Shown piece by piece: positions 1 through 10,124 of a DNA stretch of 64,000 nucleotides. This DNA comes from Amphibalanus amphitrite. Its lineage: Eukaryota; Arthropoda; Thecostraca; Balanomorpha; Balanidae. Under the pieces are notes generated by a model. The model was not told the origin of the DNA and ran no database searches. It worked only from the letters and a program-made list of their open reading frames with translations. The position numbers were made by a program, and so were the translations under genes. Every line of letters begins with the position of its first letter. Position 1 is the stretch's first letter. The DNA is taken from positions 62,001-126,000 of the forward strand of contig NW_024881595.1 in the NCBI RefSeq assembly GCF_019059575.1, read 5' to 3'.

Positions 1-257
1 GAATAAAGATGGAAGAGTAATTTGAAAATGATCTTCTGAAAAACAATTGAGCACTGAGCAGCTAGGCACCTGACGGTAAGGACAAACGGATAAAAAAGTA
101 AAAATGCGAAGAGCAGGGAACAGCTGCAACCCACTTTTAGCTTAACTGCAGAAGTTCTCCGCCATTGCCAAAATGCAACAGCAACGTCAGATAAGACAGG
201 CCATAGTGAGACACCCATCTTCGGTCCGGCATATTCACAGGCGACTGTGAGCCTCAC

Positions 258-351
258 CTGGTGATGAGCTGAGACGAGTGGTTGACCTGTGTCATGGACT
301 TGTGCAGTGGCGCCTTCAGTCCGATCAAGGACGTGGACGCCGTGCTGGCAA
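258..351 (-). CDS. melt: melted coding exon 9 (last one visible)
   Basis: Acceptor TCCCGCAG, donor GTGAGG. Phase 1 in, phase 2 out. Reads IASTASTSLIGLKAPLHKSM and ends near SSQLIT. An alternative AG a few bases in (GCCAG) would break the frame, so the outer acceptor is preferred. No further exon is convincing in 1-257. Confidence 0.7.
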
Positions 352-3300
352 CTGCGGGAGGAAGGGTTATATGTGATGCGACCGACTAGGCAAGTTTCAC
401 TGATTACTCCCGACAATTATTTTGATTAGTAAAAAAGCGTCTCGAATTGAAAAAGAAAAAGAAATCCACCCTTCCGTTCTGCGCATAAATTCATACTGAA
501 AATGGGCTGCATTAACAACTCTCCCACCCAATCCGCCTAAACAATCACAACTTTATATCATCCCATTGGTGATAGGTCCCTAGGAACCCAGCTCCCCTGG
601 CTCCCTCCTTCCCCGTCATCCTCCCCCACTCACTGGTGCGGCTTTGGTTGAGTCGCGGCGTGGATCGGCTCGAGTCGCCCAGCTTTCTGAGCGGGTCTCG
701 TGAGGCCAGCAGGTCTCGTGAGGAGGTAGACCACAGCTCGCGACTGCCGCCCGAGCCCACCTTCACGATAGTGACACAGTTGTCGTCCGAAAGACGTCTG
801 CAGATGAAGAGAAAGATAGTCAAGCTGGGAGGATTTGGAAATGAGTGGTTCAGTCAGTGGAAGACACTACACGATTCTGCAAGTGATACTTGAGTTAAAA
901 CTACGCAATCGACGCTTGGTGAATGCTCTTTACCGCTGCGCCGACAAACGGCAAATGCTATGAAACACTCTGATGTTGCGCTACATTGGAATGATACAAA
1001 TGAAGGACACCGGCAATCGTGTTTACGCTACCTTATTGCAGAACATCATGCAGAGCATACTAAACACACACCGATTTTATCACTCCAAGAAGCTACAATG
1101 ACACTCGACAGGTACTGCATCAACAGAACAATCTCTTACTTTCCAAACCAATCAGTTTCAATCATAATTTCAATCCCTCCCTCCCTCCATCTCTCTTCCA
1201 AACGCACCGCCCCAGGACAGACAGGCCGCTCCACCCACCTGGAGGCCTCCTCTGTGCTCAGATATAACCGAGGCTTCTGTACTGCTGCGGCCAGGTCCGG
1301 CTGCTGCTCCATATCCCGGAGCAGGGCCGGCGGCAGCAGGGTGGGGTGACACGCCACCAGCTGACGCACCTCCTGGCTCAGAGCGTGCACGCTCACACAG
1401 TCGGAGACACCGGCCCGCGTCAGCAGGAAGAGCAGCAGGTCCCGCGCCACGCTCTGGGAAAGAGAAGGTAAGAACGCGAGTGGTTGGTTATCAACCTATG
1501 GTTGAATGAGATCAGTTTAAAGCCTGCGAGATGTAGGTGCGAAAAAAAGAAGAATAATGTTAGTGATGCCTGCACTAAGCCCTGCTCGGCTTCTAACTCG
1601 CTCCGAGCAGCCTCATATCCAATTTATCACTGCGTACCCTGGTGGTGCGCTGTCCGAACGCCACCAGCACTGGCAGCACGTGCGGCAGCGCGGCCGGCTG
1701 GTTGTCCACAGTCAGCTTCAGCTTGTTGACGTGCTCGGCCATGGTCTGCGGCGCCGCCACGGTCATGGTGACCAGGACCTGGGCGGTGGCGGCGGCGATG
1801 GCGGGCGAGCACAGGTACTCGCACAGCTGTGGCACGGCCGACTTCAGCAGCTGGAACGGACACAGAGGGAGGGGAGGGTGTCAGAGATATGCGTTATTAA
1901 GTCCCTTTTTATTTGAAAACGGTATGTAGGTATATCTTATATTTCCAAGAACAATATCTTCATGAATCGCTAACAGATAGATAACCTCGCCTTTGAGCAT
2001 GTTTATCGATTGTTATTATATTGATCAAACACCCATAAAGCCTGCGTGACGCACTCAATTGACCAGCAAAGCGATAAACTACCCATAACATAAATGACTC
2101 CGATCCCAAACGACACAATCACGTCATCTAAATAATAATAATAATAACCATCATATGTGACGCGTCCTCCCTCTCCATACCTGCGGCTGCTGTTTGGCCA
2201 TGAGCTGGAACAGGTCGACGATGGCCAGCCGCTCCTGGCCGAGGCAGAGCGGCATCACCGACACCAGCGTGCCCATGTGTCTGTTGAACCTCTCCGGCTG
2301 AAGACGGTACACGGGCGGCAGCACCTGCGTCAGCTGGTAGTTTCCTGGGGGCGGAGGGATCAATGGTTAGAGAAGTGCGGTCTGGGGCAGATAATGGTAG
2401 TTACCTAAGGGAGGAGGGACCGGTGGTTAGAGAAGTGCGGTCTGGGGCAGATAGTGGTAGTAAACTGGGGGCGATGATAGAGGGGTCGGGAGGTACGAGA
2501 AGTGCGGCCAGGGTCAGCTGGTAGTTTCCTGAGGGAGAAAGGATCAGTGGTTATATAAGCGCGTGCTGGGGAAGCTGGCAGTTATCAGGGACGATAACGG
2601 AGGAACAGGGACAGGGTAGTTCAAGAACACGGCCTGGGTTAGCTCGTTGTATGGTACCATGGCAACAGAAAGATGAGAGGGTCAGACACGGATAACATGC
2701 ATCAACTCGCAAGCACTTGCTACTGTACTTATATGCGATAACATAGGGGGTATCAGAGAAAGCCACTCAGCCTGCCATCTAGTGGTTACTTGGACGTTGA
2801 TAAAGGAAGGATCTGCTGACACGAGTTATCCCATTCAGGATAATCAGGATATCGGATATCAGTCACCACAGCCACAGTGTCTCCACATACCTGTCGCGAT
2901 GCTATCCATGAGGTTTGGCACGTAGTCCGCCAGCAGCTGAGCGTTTTCGATAGCCACCAGAGACAGATAGGCGGCCAGGTTTCGGCTCAGTTCCCGACTG
3001 CCTTTGACGAAGAACTGGACGGCCACGGGGATGGCCAGCTGCATCACCGACTGGCGGCTGTAGTTCTGTCAGAGTACGGAGGGTCGGTGGGTGTCGGTGT
3101 GGTAATCACGGTCATAGGGCGCCGAAACGCGACGGTAACTTTATTGAGCGTCGAAAGGCGACTGTAGCTTTATTCTAAAGTGTTCATTTTAGCTGCGATT
3201 CTGAGACAATCATGTTGCAGGCAACTACGGTCTACGGGATCCAAATTATTTAGTGAGTCAATTTCAAAGCATGACAGGGACGAAAACAGTGACTAAAATA

Positions 3301-6300
3301 GAACATGCCGCTGCGTCACGGCGTGCAAGACATTCCTGCAGCTGTCGGCAAAAAAAATATTCCTTGGAGCACGTTACAACTTCCGCGCTGCTGAATTCTT
3401 TCAGCCCCGTCACTTTCCTTAATTCCATTGATCTCCAAAACCCACCAATCCTGCCAACAGGCCAGACTGCGGCACTTTCAGTGCACCACCACGCCGCCGG
3501 CACCGGCGTCTCGGCCTTACCAGAAACAAGCAGGCAAGCACATCTGAGGCCATCTTGGCGTGCGGCGGGTCTTCATCGCGATCAGACGGTTTCAAGTCGT
3601 GCTGTAGACAGGAGTCTAGTAGACGAACCAGCGCCGCCGCGTGACCCTCAATCGTTTGCGTGTCCCTGGCAAAGAGAAGCGGGCAGGGATGAGGCGCATT
3701 GTAAACTTTGGGGAGAGACGGTCGTCCCAGTTTACATCATCCGATCGTGGTGATCGGAAAGCGTGTTCCGCTCCGAGCACTCGTCAGCCACCAGGGCTCT
3801 TCATGTCGCCCTCGCTTCCTCGTTTTCCGTCTTCCTCCAAAGCCTTGAGCCGATGAGTAGGAGAGTGTATTTACAAAATTTCATATTTCACTATTGTACA
3901 TAAAATACGGACGATAGACAGTATACCAATATGCCCGCAGGCGCGGCGAGAAACAAGCTCAACGTATGCGTCACCGTCCGGCTGCCGGGAGAGCCCCTAC
4001 CGCGACCTTTGTTCACAGTCATGACGTCACGACAATGGGTTCCTAAACGGACGGGCAGCGGCCGCCTCAGGGGTGCCGCCGTGACCTTTGGACGGCGGTT
4101 CTATAGCGTATGGCACAGCGGTTACTAGGAAGGCTGAGGCAAGCGGCAGGCCGGTTTACAAATAACAAACAAACTTAACGCACAATTGACAACAGGTAAC
4201 AGATTGATTAATAAAGCGGTGACAATATAAATGAAAATGACAACATGAAATGACAAATCGCATAGATGACAAATCGCATAGATGATCCCTACAGCATATA
4301 AGGTGGGGAGACCAGAGGAGACAATGTCTCCCCTATATCCTATCATCCTCCCGGCTCTGAAATGGTCTCATTGGACCGAAAGGGCCTAACCCCCCCCCCC
4401 CCCCCCCAAAAAAAAAAGAAGAAAAAAGAGGAGACAGCGACAGGAGTCAAGTGGGAGGGCACGGGGATGCGGGTGGTTGCCAACAATGGTGAGCCGGAAA
4501 TGTCATTAACATGGGTACTGGATAGCAATATAGGGACGTAGTACAGCGCGCACAACAGTGCTGTCGAATATGACTAGATTTACATCGACCATGATATCGT
4601 GAAAGAGCGTTCATCATCTTCAGTATTTTACCGTAGTTGTTTGGACGGATTTCTAAGGGAGCCTAACAAGTTTAGGGGCTTCTAGGAAAGATTGTGACAA
4701 CTGGCATTCGTAGACATCCAATTAATTTCAGACAGCACAACCATGGAGGAAAATGAGGCGCCAAAGGTCTGCAAACAAGCACGGCTGCAAACAGCTGCAG
4801 GCTCTGTGTTTTCGTCTGCATAGTATCCACAGTCTGCACCGATTACGGAAAAGCTGCTTTCCTTTAGGTATAACTTCACTGTTCGTTCCTCCTTTCCTAC
4901 AAAACGTGAATTTTGTTGCTCGTTCTTCCGTTCCTTTCCGTATGGCCAAACGGAAAATAATAAGTTCGAGCAATCGCCACGCAATTTGAGAATGTGGATC
5001 GCTGATCATTGTTCAAAACAAAACTCCGTTACAACATAAAAATACGCTGTTACCGCAACCTACTATTTCTGTTCCATTTTGGGCCAGCACATGTCCAGTG
5101 GGTCATCAGTTGCTGCCGGGGCCCTGTTTCACCGGTGATAGCAGCACGCTGCTTTTACACGTGTCAAATTGGGTTTCCATGGAAACATCAACAGGCCCAT
5201 TGCTCCAACACTACCACAAGTGTGACGTCAGCTCGCGCAATTTGATAGCAGCGTGGTAGCAGCGTCCCGTGAAACACCGCCCAGGTGGCTGGAGTCGGTT
5301 TTAGACAGCGTCAGCAGTGGCGACCTCAGGCATCGCTGGATGTGCCCCGTTTTGTCCGTTCTCTGAGTTGTGTGGAACGCTGAGTGCGCCACTGCGTAGC
5401 CCTCGGGTCGGTTGGTCACGTGACCGTCTGGCTGGTCCGTGCCGCGCGTCCGAGGGAGGCGAGGGATTCAGACCACAGATCGGGCAAGTGGGTTTTATAA
5501 AGCTGCAGCTGTCTCGGGCAACCGGAGATGTCTCAGGTCATCACAGCTCAGTTCTTGTGTGTGTGTGTGCGTGTGTGCGTGTGTGTGTGTGGGGGGGGGG
5601 GGGGGAGGGCTGTGGTGTAGTGGTGCGCTCCCGACTCCGCTGTATTTGTGTCGGCTGCTCTCATGCAAGATCCGAAAGGCGAAATATTCGGTATGCAATT
5701 TACATTGTTTTCATTTGACTACAGCCTTTTGTACAGCCGAGCCTTTTGTATTATACCTCATTTACTCTAAATTCTAAATTCTTTTAATTGATAGATTAAG
5801 GCCAACTTCAGTGTTGAGAATGAGTCACTAAATTCGTAGGTGCTTACATGAGCAATATCGAGTGACTTGCCATGACATTTGAACTTGAACTGTTGCAGCG
5901 TGTGCCGACTGTCGTGTTTAACGTTGACACGCGTACTGCATAAATGGCACCGACTTCAGTCTGCTTGTGACGACCCTATGGCGCAATAATGCTTGTATTG
6001 CGTCGGTTATTTAATCGAATTGGCTCACGTGGATCAAAAGATTCGGTGTTCCAAAAGATTCCAAAGATTGTATAGTGTTTTCAGTTGACGTGACCAACCT
6101 CTACGGAAATATTCCCACCCACGAGGCAATCACAGCTACCTTGAATCTTATGAACAGACACTTGGACGATATTGACACTTGTGGACTCACTGTAAAGGAC
6201 ATCGACTCCCTCCTTAGACATTGTCTCAGCAACAACTACATTCGATTTGGTCAAAAATACTTCAAACAGACAGAGGGAGTGGCGATGGGATCCAGGATCG

Positions 6301-9163
6301 CCCCACCGCTAGCCATTATGTTCATGGACGCAGTAGAATCGATGATACTCACCTCTCCAAATTCAAAGTATCAGCCTATGACGTACATGAGATATATCGA
6401 CGACATTCTCGGTATTTGGACACACGGACCGGACAAACTAGACGAATACTTCCGATTCCTCAACGACTTTCACCCAGCCCTAAAGTTCACGATAGAGAGG
6501 ACCGACCAAACTCCAAACAGATGCATACCATACCTTGACACCATGATCAGAGTGAAAGAAGACGGCTCTTACAGCACTGAGCTCTACATCAAACCTATGA
6601 CAGCCCCCATCATCATTCACTACACGTCAGCACACCCGATGCAATGCAAACGCTCTGTACTACACTCTCAGCTTCTACGCGCCAAACGACTAGGTTCTGA
6701 TAGACAAGCACAAGAACGGGGCATGGGACTCATGGAATCACTGTTCAGACACAATGGATACCCGAACAGACTCATTCAAAGCACTAAACACAAAATCATG
6801 TATCACAGACAAAGATCAAAAAGACGAAACACTAAGCAACGAGACACCGACACGACTTACATATCTCTCCCCTACATAGACGAGACCCTTGCACGACGAG
6901 TCAACGGGGTAGTGCGCTCATGTGGCGTACAGGCACGTATCGCGTGGACCAGTGGGAAAACGGTGGCCAAACACATCGTGAGGTCAGCGCTGGAAAGCCC
7001 CCCGTGCCCTGCTGGTGCCAAACGCTGTGCCACATGCGAAGCAGGGCTCCCAGGCCGCTGTCACATCAAAAATGCCGTCTACAAAATTACATGTAATCTT
7101 TGTGACAATGAAAGTACTATTTACATTGGCGAAACAAAAAGGCGCATCCGTGACAGATTCAATGAACACTTTCGTGACGCTAAGAACAAGGCAAAAAACA
7201 CCCCTCTTGGGGATCACGTTACCCAAAGACACCCATCATGTGCAATCACATCATCGTCATTCAAAATCTCCATTGAAAGAGTGTGTAAAGACGTCGCTGA
7301 TTTAAAAATATCCGAATCAGTGGAAATAAGGAACCAAAAACCATGTTTGAACACCCAAACTTCATCCTGGCCACTTCTGCAGCGTCCATCGTACACCCCC
7401 ACATAACTATATTGTACATATCCACAAATTGATTGTGACAACTACTGTCTGATTGTGCCGTTGATTTAGGCTGCGCCAAACAATGTGATGATCCATGCAG
7501 ATTCTATGTTGTTATTTTGTATATTGTATATTGATCTTGTGTGTTGTACATTGTACATGTATCGTAGATATCATGGACGGCGCATCGTTATTTCGAGAGC
7601 CATGTATATATGAAATTATTCTCTCATCAAGGAGCTGATTGAAGCGCTGCACGATTTATTGATTGATGGAATCGAATTTTGTTTGTTTGTGTCGACAATT
7701 GTTTCTGTACATTCTGAAGATGGCGCAAGCCGAAATATATCAATGATTTTGTTTAATTATTCAATTTCAACAAAAAAGTGCAAAGAATGAGCATAAGGTT
7801 ATTTATACATACTTTTCTACTTGTAACGTAACGTCTTAAAACAGTCATTTTTTATAATTTAGTCCGAGCCTTTTCAATGGAAGGATTCCCAAGAGTAGAG
7901 CCCACGCTAAGCGGAGCTTGTTGCGTTGGCCACACCCTCTGCCCTGCGATCGCGCAATTTGAATTCCTGGCCTCAACAAGTACAGAGTTTAACGTACGCA
8001 CATAGCCCGATAGCCGTGTACGGCCGGTCCCCTCACTGACCTCGCCTGGCTACGAGCTGCCGTGAACCGCAACCATACCCGTCAGAAGGCTCATAAACAT
8101 CGAGCGCCTGTCGCGCTTCTAACCCCGGAATGTTGTAACCGGGACGCGTGCTCTCACCACGCGGAGTCCAATGCTCTACTGACTAAGCTATGGGGTCATC
8201 GTTGGACAATTGGCATTTCATGCATCAGGAGTGGCAGATGGCTGTGCAGTACAACTAAGGAATGTTTCACATGCAATATAAGCTGCCCACACAATTACCT
8301 GATGGCTGATGTGACCCTGGTTATGGCAATTTCCACCACACTCTGTTCATTGATGCTGTTGAGGAATTCTGGTCGACTTGTCACCTCCAAGATCTTCTTC
8401 AGCACCTCTTCCAAGTCCCCAACCACTTGCTCATCTTCCAGAGAAAACAGCTCCCCAGCCTTAAAGAGAAAGCAAATGTTCAGTGACTTCAATGCCAGGT
8501 TTTCAAAGGACAAAACTGTTAAGACACACAAAACATACCTACTTCTATGGAACATTTTGAAACAGAAGTACCTACACATCGAATGTTTTGAATGGACAAA
8601 CATTGACCTAGTATGCATTATGCAATTGAGACTGTGCACATGTCAGTTATTGTCAATGTGGCATTATCAGTTGAAAATGTCAATCATTTATCTATGAGTG
8701 AAAACAGCTTAATGTAATGATAACACTAATGATGGTGTATTTCCTGCCACTGCCAAGAATATCAAGATTTTCATAGTCCAACGATAATATGAAGATCAGT
8801 TGTATCATTTGATGAGGTTGGGGCAGCAATTGTTCACTCTTTTCAGTACCAGAGGCATTGAATAGGGTTCAAAACAGGTGTAATCCAGAGCCTGGATTAC
8901 ACCTGTTGCATGGTGAAACCTGTAAACCAGGATTAATTGTAAAACACTGATACTGCATTCATCTATTTCATCATGCATGATAACACAATTGCCTTTTTTT
9001 GGCAAAATAGATATCTAATCTAGGTAACCACTCCCATTCAGACTACTAGGTTATCCTGGTCAAAAAGTGCACAAATCACAATACAATCAATTTTAAGCAC
9101 ACATATCATACATACCCTTGATAAATCCTTTTCATTCAGGACTTGTCTGAATAGCTCATGCAT
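258..9163 (-). CDS. melt: Melted / VEPH1 orthologue, N-terminal 459 codons (gene runs off the left edge)
   Basis: Nine coding exons on the minus strand: 9163-9116, 8459-8299, 3665-3521, 3065-2891, 2344-2181, 1850-1638, 1453-1239, 797-634 and 351-258. All have GT/AG borders and their phases chain (0,2,0,1,0,0,2,1,2). The N-terminus MHELFRQVLNEKDLSR, followed by AGELFSLEDEQVV, and the block AIPVAVQFFVKGSRELSRNL match the VEPH1/Melted family residue for residue over long stretches. Known of the family: Melted is a membrane-associated PH-domain protein that modulates insulin/TOR signalling through Tsc1 and FOXO in Drosophila and helps set R8 photoreceptor fate; VEPH1 is the vertebrate form. The part seen is the helical, HEAT/ARM-like N-terminal half. 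The PH domain sits at the C-terminus in the family and would lie left of position 1. The gene is head-to-head with PLEKHM2. Family assignment is firm; exact exon ends are by eye. Confidence 0.93.
634..797 (-). CDS. melt: melted coding exon 8
   Basis: Acceptor CATCTGCAG, donor GTGAGT. Phase 2 in (AG|A = Arg), phase 1 out. Encodes RRLSDDNCVTIVKVGSGGSR through STPRLNQSRT, a basic, Ser-rich, probably disordered linker after the helical domain. Confidence 0.78.
1239..1453 (-). CDS. melt: melted coding exon 7
   Basis: Acceptor TTTCCCAG, donor GTGGGT, starts phase 0 and ends phase 2. Encodes SVARDLLLFLLTRAGVSDCV through PRLYLSTEEAS. The HALSQEVRQLVACHPTLL part is helical and compatible with the Drosophila Melted N-terminal region. 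Assigned by position, phase and composition. Confidence 0.82.
1638..1850 (-). CDS. melt: melted coding exon 6
   Basis: Acceptor TCCGTTCCAG, donor GTACGC, 71 codons in phase 0 at both ends. Encodes LLKSAVPQLCEYLCSPAIAA through LPVLVAFGQRTTR, a helical segment in register with the VEPH1 HEAT-like region. Very GC-rich (runs of GCC). Confidence 0.88.
2181..2344 (-). CDS. melt: melted coding exon 5
   Basis: Acceptor CCGCCCCCAG, donor GTATGG. Encodes GNYQLTQVLPPVYRLQPERF through LFQLMAKQQPQ. VEPH1 has the equivalent VLPAVYEKQPQPINRH stretch. The first 19 bases across its acceptor are exactly repeated at 2513-2531 in the adjoining intron (see the minisatellite entry). Confidence 0.92.
2335..2590. 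repeat. About 60-bp minisatellite duplicating the exon 5 splice acceptor of melted
   Basis: Four to five diverged units begin near 2335, 2395, 2455, 2519 and 2578. Each starts GGTAGT..CCTG and carries GGTTAGAGAAGTGCGG or a variant. The 19 bases at 2513-2531 are identical to 2329-2347, which span the real exon 5 acceptor. The array therefore consists of copies of the intron/exon junction itself. Confidence 0.75.
2891..3065 (-). CDS. melt: melted coding exon 4
   Basis: Acceptor CTGACAG, donor GTATGT. Encodes NYSRQSVMQLAIPVAVQFFV through NAQLLADYVPNLMDSIAT, one of the best conserved blocks of the Melted/VEPH1 N-terminal repeat region. Ends phase 1. Confidence 0.93.
3521..3665 (-). CDS. melt: melted coding exon 3
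   Basis: Acceptor TTTGCCAG; donor GTAAGG. Encodes the completed arginine and then DTQTIEGHAAALVRLLDSCL through DEDPPHAKMASDVLACLFL, ending in phase 0. Aligns with the VEPH1 segment around DEDTPHAKIASD. Intron 2 upstream (3666-8298) is the largest in the visible gene and carries the mobile elements. Confidence 0.92.
4322..4430 (+). mobile_element. 3' end of a poly-A-tailed retroelement, copy 1
   Basis: The core at 4322-4390 (from CAATGTCTCC to GGGCCTAAC) recurs in reverse orientation at 30278-30349 with only a few differences. In both, the repeat ends GGACCGAAAGGGCCTAAC and runs into an A-rich tail (here C-tract then A10 and AG-rich DNA). A shared 3' end with a tail indicates a LINE or SINE family whose body I cannot identify. 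A 16-bp unit (ATGACAAATCGCATAG) is tandemly doubled just upstream, near 4250-4280. Confidence 0.6.
6015..7406 (+). CDS. Penelope-like element polyprotein fragment: RT plus GIY-YIG endonuclease
   Basis: Uninterrupted frame of about 460 codons. Positions below count from codon 6075, where the frame reads VFSVDVTNLYGNIP (RT motif A). The RT catalytic YIDD is at 107-110, in MRYIDDILGIW. It is followed by a thumb and linker with a Cys/His cluster (C311, C318, C321, C329, H330) and a C-terminal GIY-YIG nuclease at about 334-400, including AVYKITC, IYIGETKRRIRDRF and EH. RT followed by GIY-YIG is diagnostic of canonical animal Penelope-like elements. The product would copy element RNA primed at a nicked target. 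The Cys cluster resembles the linker zinc finger of Neptune-type lineages, but the subfamily is uncertain. No stops or frameshifts after truncation, so the insertion is fairly young. Confidence 0.88.
   Translation, partial: SNWLTWIKRFGVPKDSKDCIVFSVDVTNLYGNIPTHEAITATLNLMNRHLDDIDTCGLTVKDIDSLLRHCLSNNYIRFGQKYFKQTEGVAMGSRIAPPLAIMFMDAVESMILTSPNSKYQPMTYMRYIDDILGIWTHGPDKLDEYFRFLNDFHPALKFTIERTDQTPNRCIPYLDTMIRVKEDGSYSTELYIKPMTAPIIIHYTSAHPMQCKRSVLHSQLLRAKRLGSDRQAQERGMGLMESLFRHNGYPNRLIQSTKHKIMYHRQRSKRRNTKQRDTDTTYISLPYIDETLARRVNGVVRSCGVQARIAWTSGKTVAKHIVRSALESPPCPAGAKRCATCEAGLPGRCHIKNAVYKITCNLCDNESTIYIGETKRRIRDRFNEHFRDAKNKAKNTPLGDHVTQRHPSCAITSSSFKISIERVCKDVADLKISESVEIRNQKPCLNTQTSSWPLLQRPSYTPT
6015..7790 (+). 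mobile_element. 5'-truncated Penelope-like retroelement in melted intron 2
   Basis: The element is antisense to melted. It starts inside the reverse transcriptase (frame open from 6015), so the upstream RT core and promoter are missing. The 3' UTR runs past the stop at 7404-7406 to about 7790 and ends in an AT-rich segment containing GAAGATGGCGCAAGCCGAAA, a type of 3' sequence I associate with Penelope-like elements. Exact borders are uncertain; no target duplication was found by eye. Confidence 0.85.
7880..8198 (-). mobile_element. tRNA-derived SINE (minus strand)
   Basis: On the minus strand, 8191 downward reads TAGCTTAGTCAGTAGAGCAT, a near-perfect pol III A box and D arm. About 45 bases later the sequence folds as a T-arm, CCCGG..CCGGG (8123-8143). 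The D-loop and T-arm spacing fits a tRNA head; the sequence downstream to about 7880 is a non-tRNA body. It lies about 100 bp from melted exon 2. It is not a functional tRNA, because the T loop is degenerate (TTACAACATT). The 3' boundary is approximate. Confidence 0.55.
8299..8459 (-). CDS. melt: melted coding exon 2
   Basis: Acceptor CTTTAAG before GCT GGG GAG; donor GTAATT after ATC AG. Encodes residues 17-69, from AGELFSLEDEQ to EIAITRVTSAI, closely matching VEPH1. Starts phase 0 and ends phase 2; the split AG|G arginine is completed in exon 3. Confidence 0.92.
8873..8907. repeat. 16-bp perfect inverted repeat with 3-nt spacer
   Basis: AACAGGTGTAATCCAG at 8873-8888 and its exact reverse complement at 8892-8907 are separated by AGC. 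It sits in melted intron 1. A diverged half copy (CTGTAAACCAGGATTA) follows at about 8920. It could be a relic of a transposon end or a strong cruciform. Confidence 0.8.
9116..9163 (-). CDS. melt: melted coding exon 1 (start codon exon)
   Basis: Sixteen codons from ATG at 9163-9161 to AGG, followed by a GTATG donor. It encodes MHELFRQVLNEKDLSR, equivalent to the conserved start of VEPH1, which fixes the start codon. Phase 0 into exon 2. It is too short to appear as an open frame of its own. Confidence 0.9.
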
Positions 9164-10124
9164 TTTGTGTTCCAGTTAGCTTATAGAACTTTTAGTGTCT
9201 TCAACATCAGCAGATCAAGATTGATAAAAATGTCTTGTGTTGTGCAATCAAAGGTTGCTGATTAGTAACTTAATCAATGCTTCCAGCGCATTTAGTTCAT
9301 CCTTATCTGAATGGAAATATTATAATTGTTAGGTGTCAATCACAACTTGAGGGCCAAAAGAATTACATGACACCGGACGGACACACAGTACCTCAATACA
9401 GGCAGACAGGGCAGCAGTATTATCTGGATTACTTGCCAGCTTGCGCCATATGATGGCACTATAGCAAAGCTTGTTATATATCAATGCTAGATATAAAAGA
9501 CTAAACCAGCGTTCAATGTCTCTCGGACGACAGAGATTCCACGTCGTCCGGCCAATCACGTTCCATGACCGCTGTCGAGCCCCTGCTGGCCTTGAGCGGG
9601 ATTAGCTGGACAACATGGAATATTGGAATGGAGACATATAATATTCATGAGAACGATAGCTATCATACGTCGCCAGCTGGACAAACAACTAAATGAATCC
9701 AGATAATACCAAGGCCCGGCAGACAATTTGCAAACTCAAAACAAAACCAAAACGCATGAGGCTTGAGCCAAGTCAATACACCCAACTGAATAATGCCCGG
9801 CATTTGTGCTACATGCCAGGCCGTAACCAGAAAACTGCAATCCTTCAGATCAAAAGCCCTCAAATAATCATTCAGCCTTCTGATAGGGAAAACGGATACA
9901 AATAACTATTAATTTTGCCAAAAACAGTTACAGCTATTTGCTATGCTATTCTCAATCACACGAATGCTCAGTGCATAGACACAAGATCCTATGGAGAGAA
10001 ATCGCTGCCAGATGAAGCTTCCCTTCACAGCACAAATTTTGAAGCTGTTATTTTATATTAAAGACTCTCATAAAACAGTCTCTTCATATAAGATTTATAA
10101 AATTATTAATAAAACAGTTAATTT

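Noticed and set aside
1..257. Further melted exon
   Set aside because: No acceptor/donor pair with matching phase and recognisable residues.
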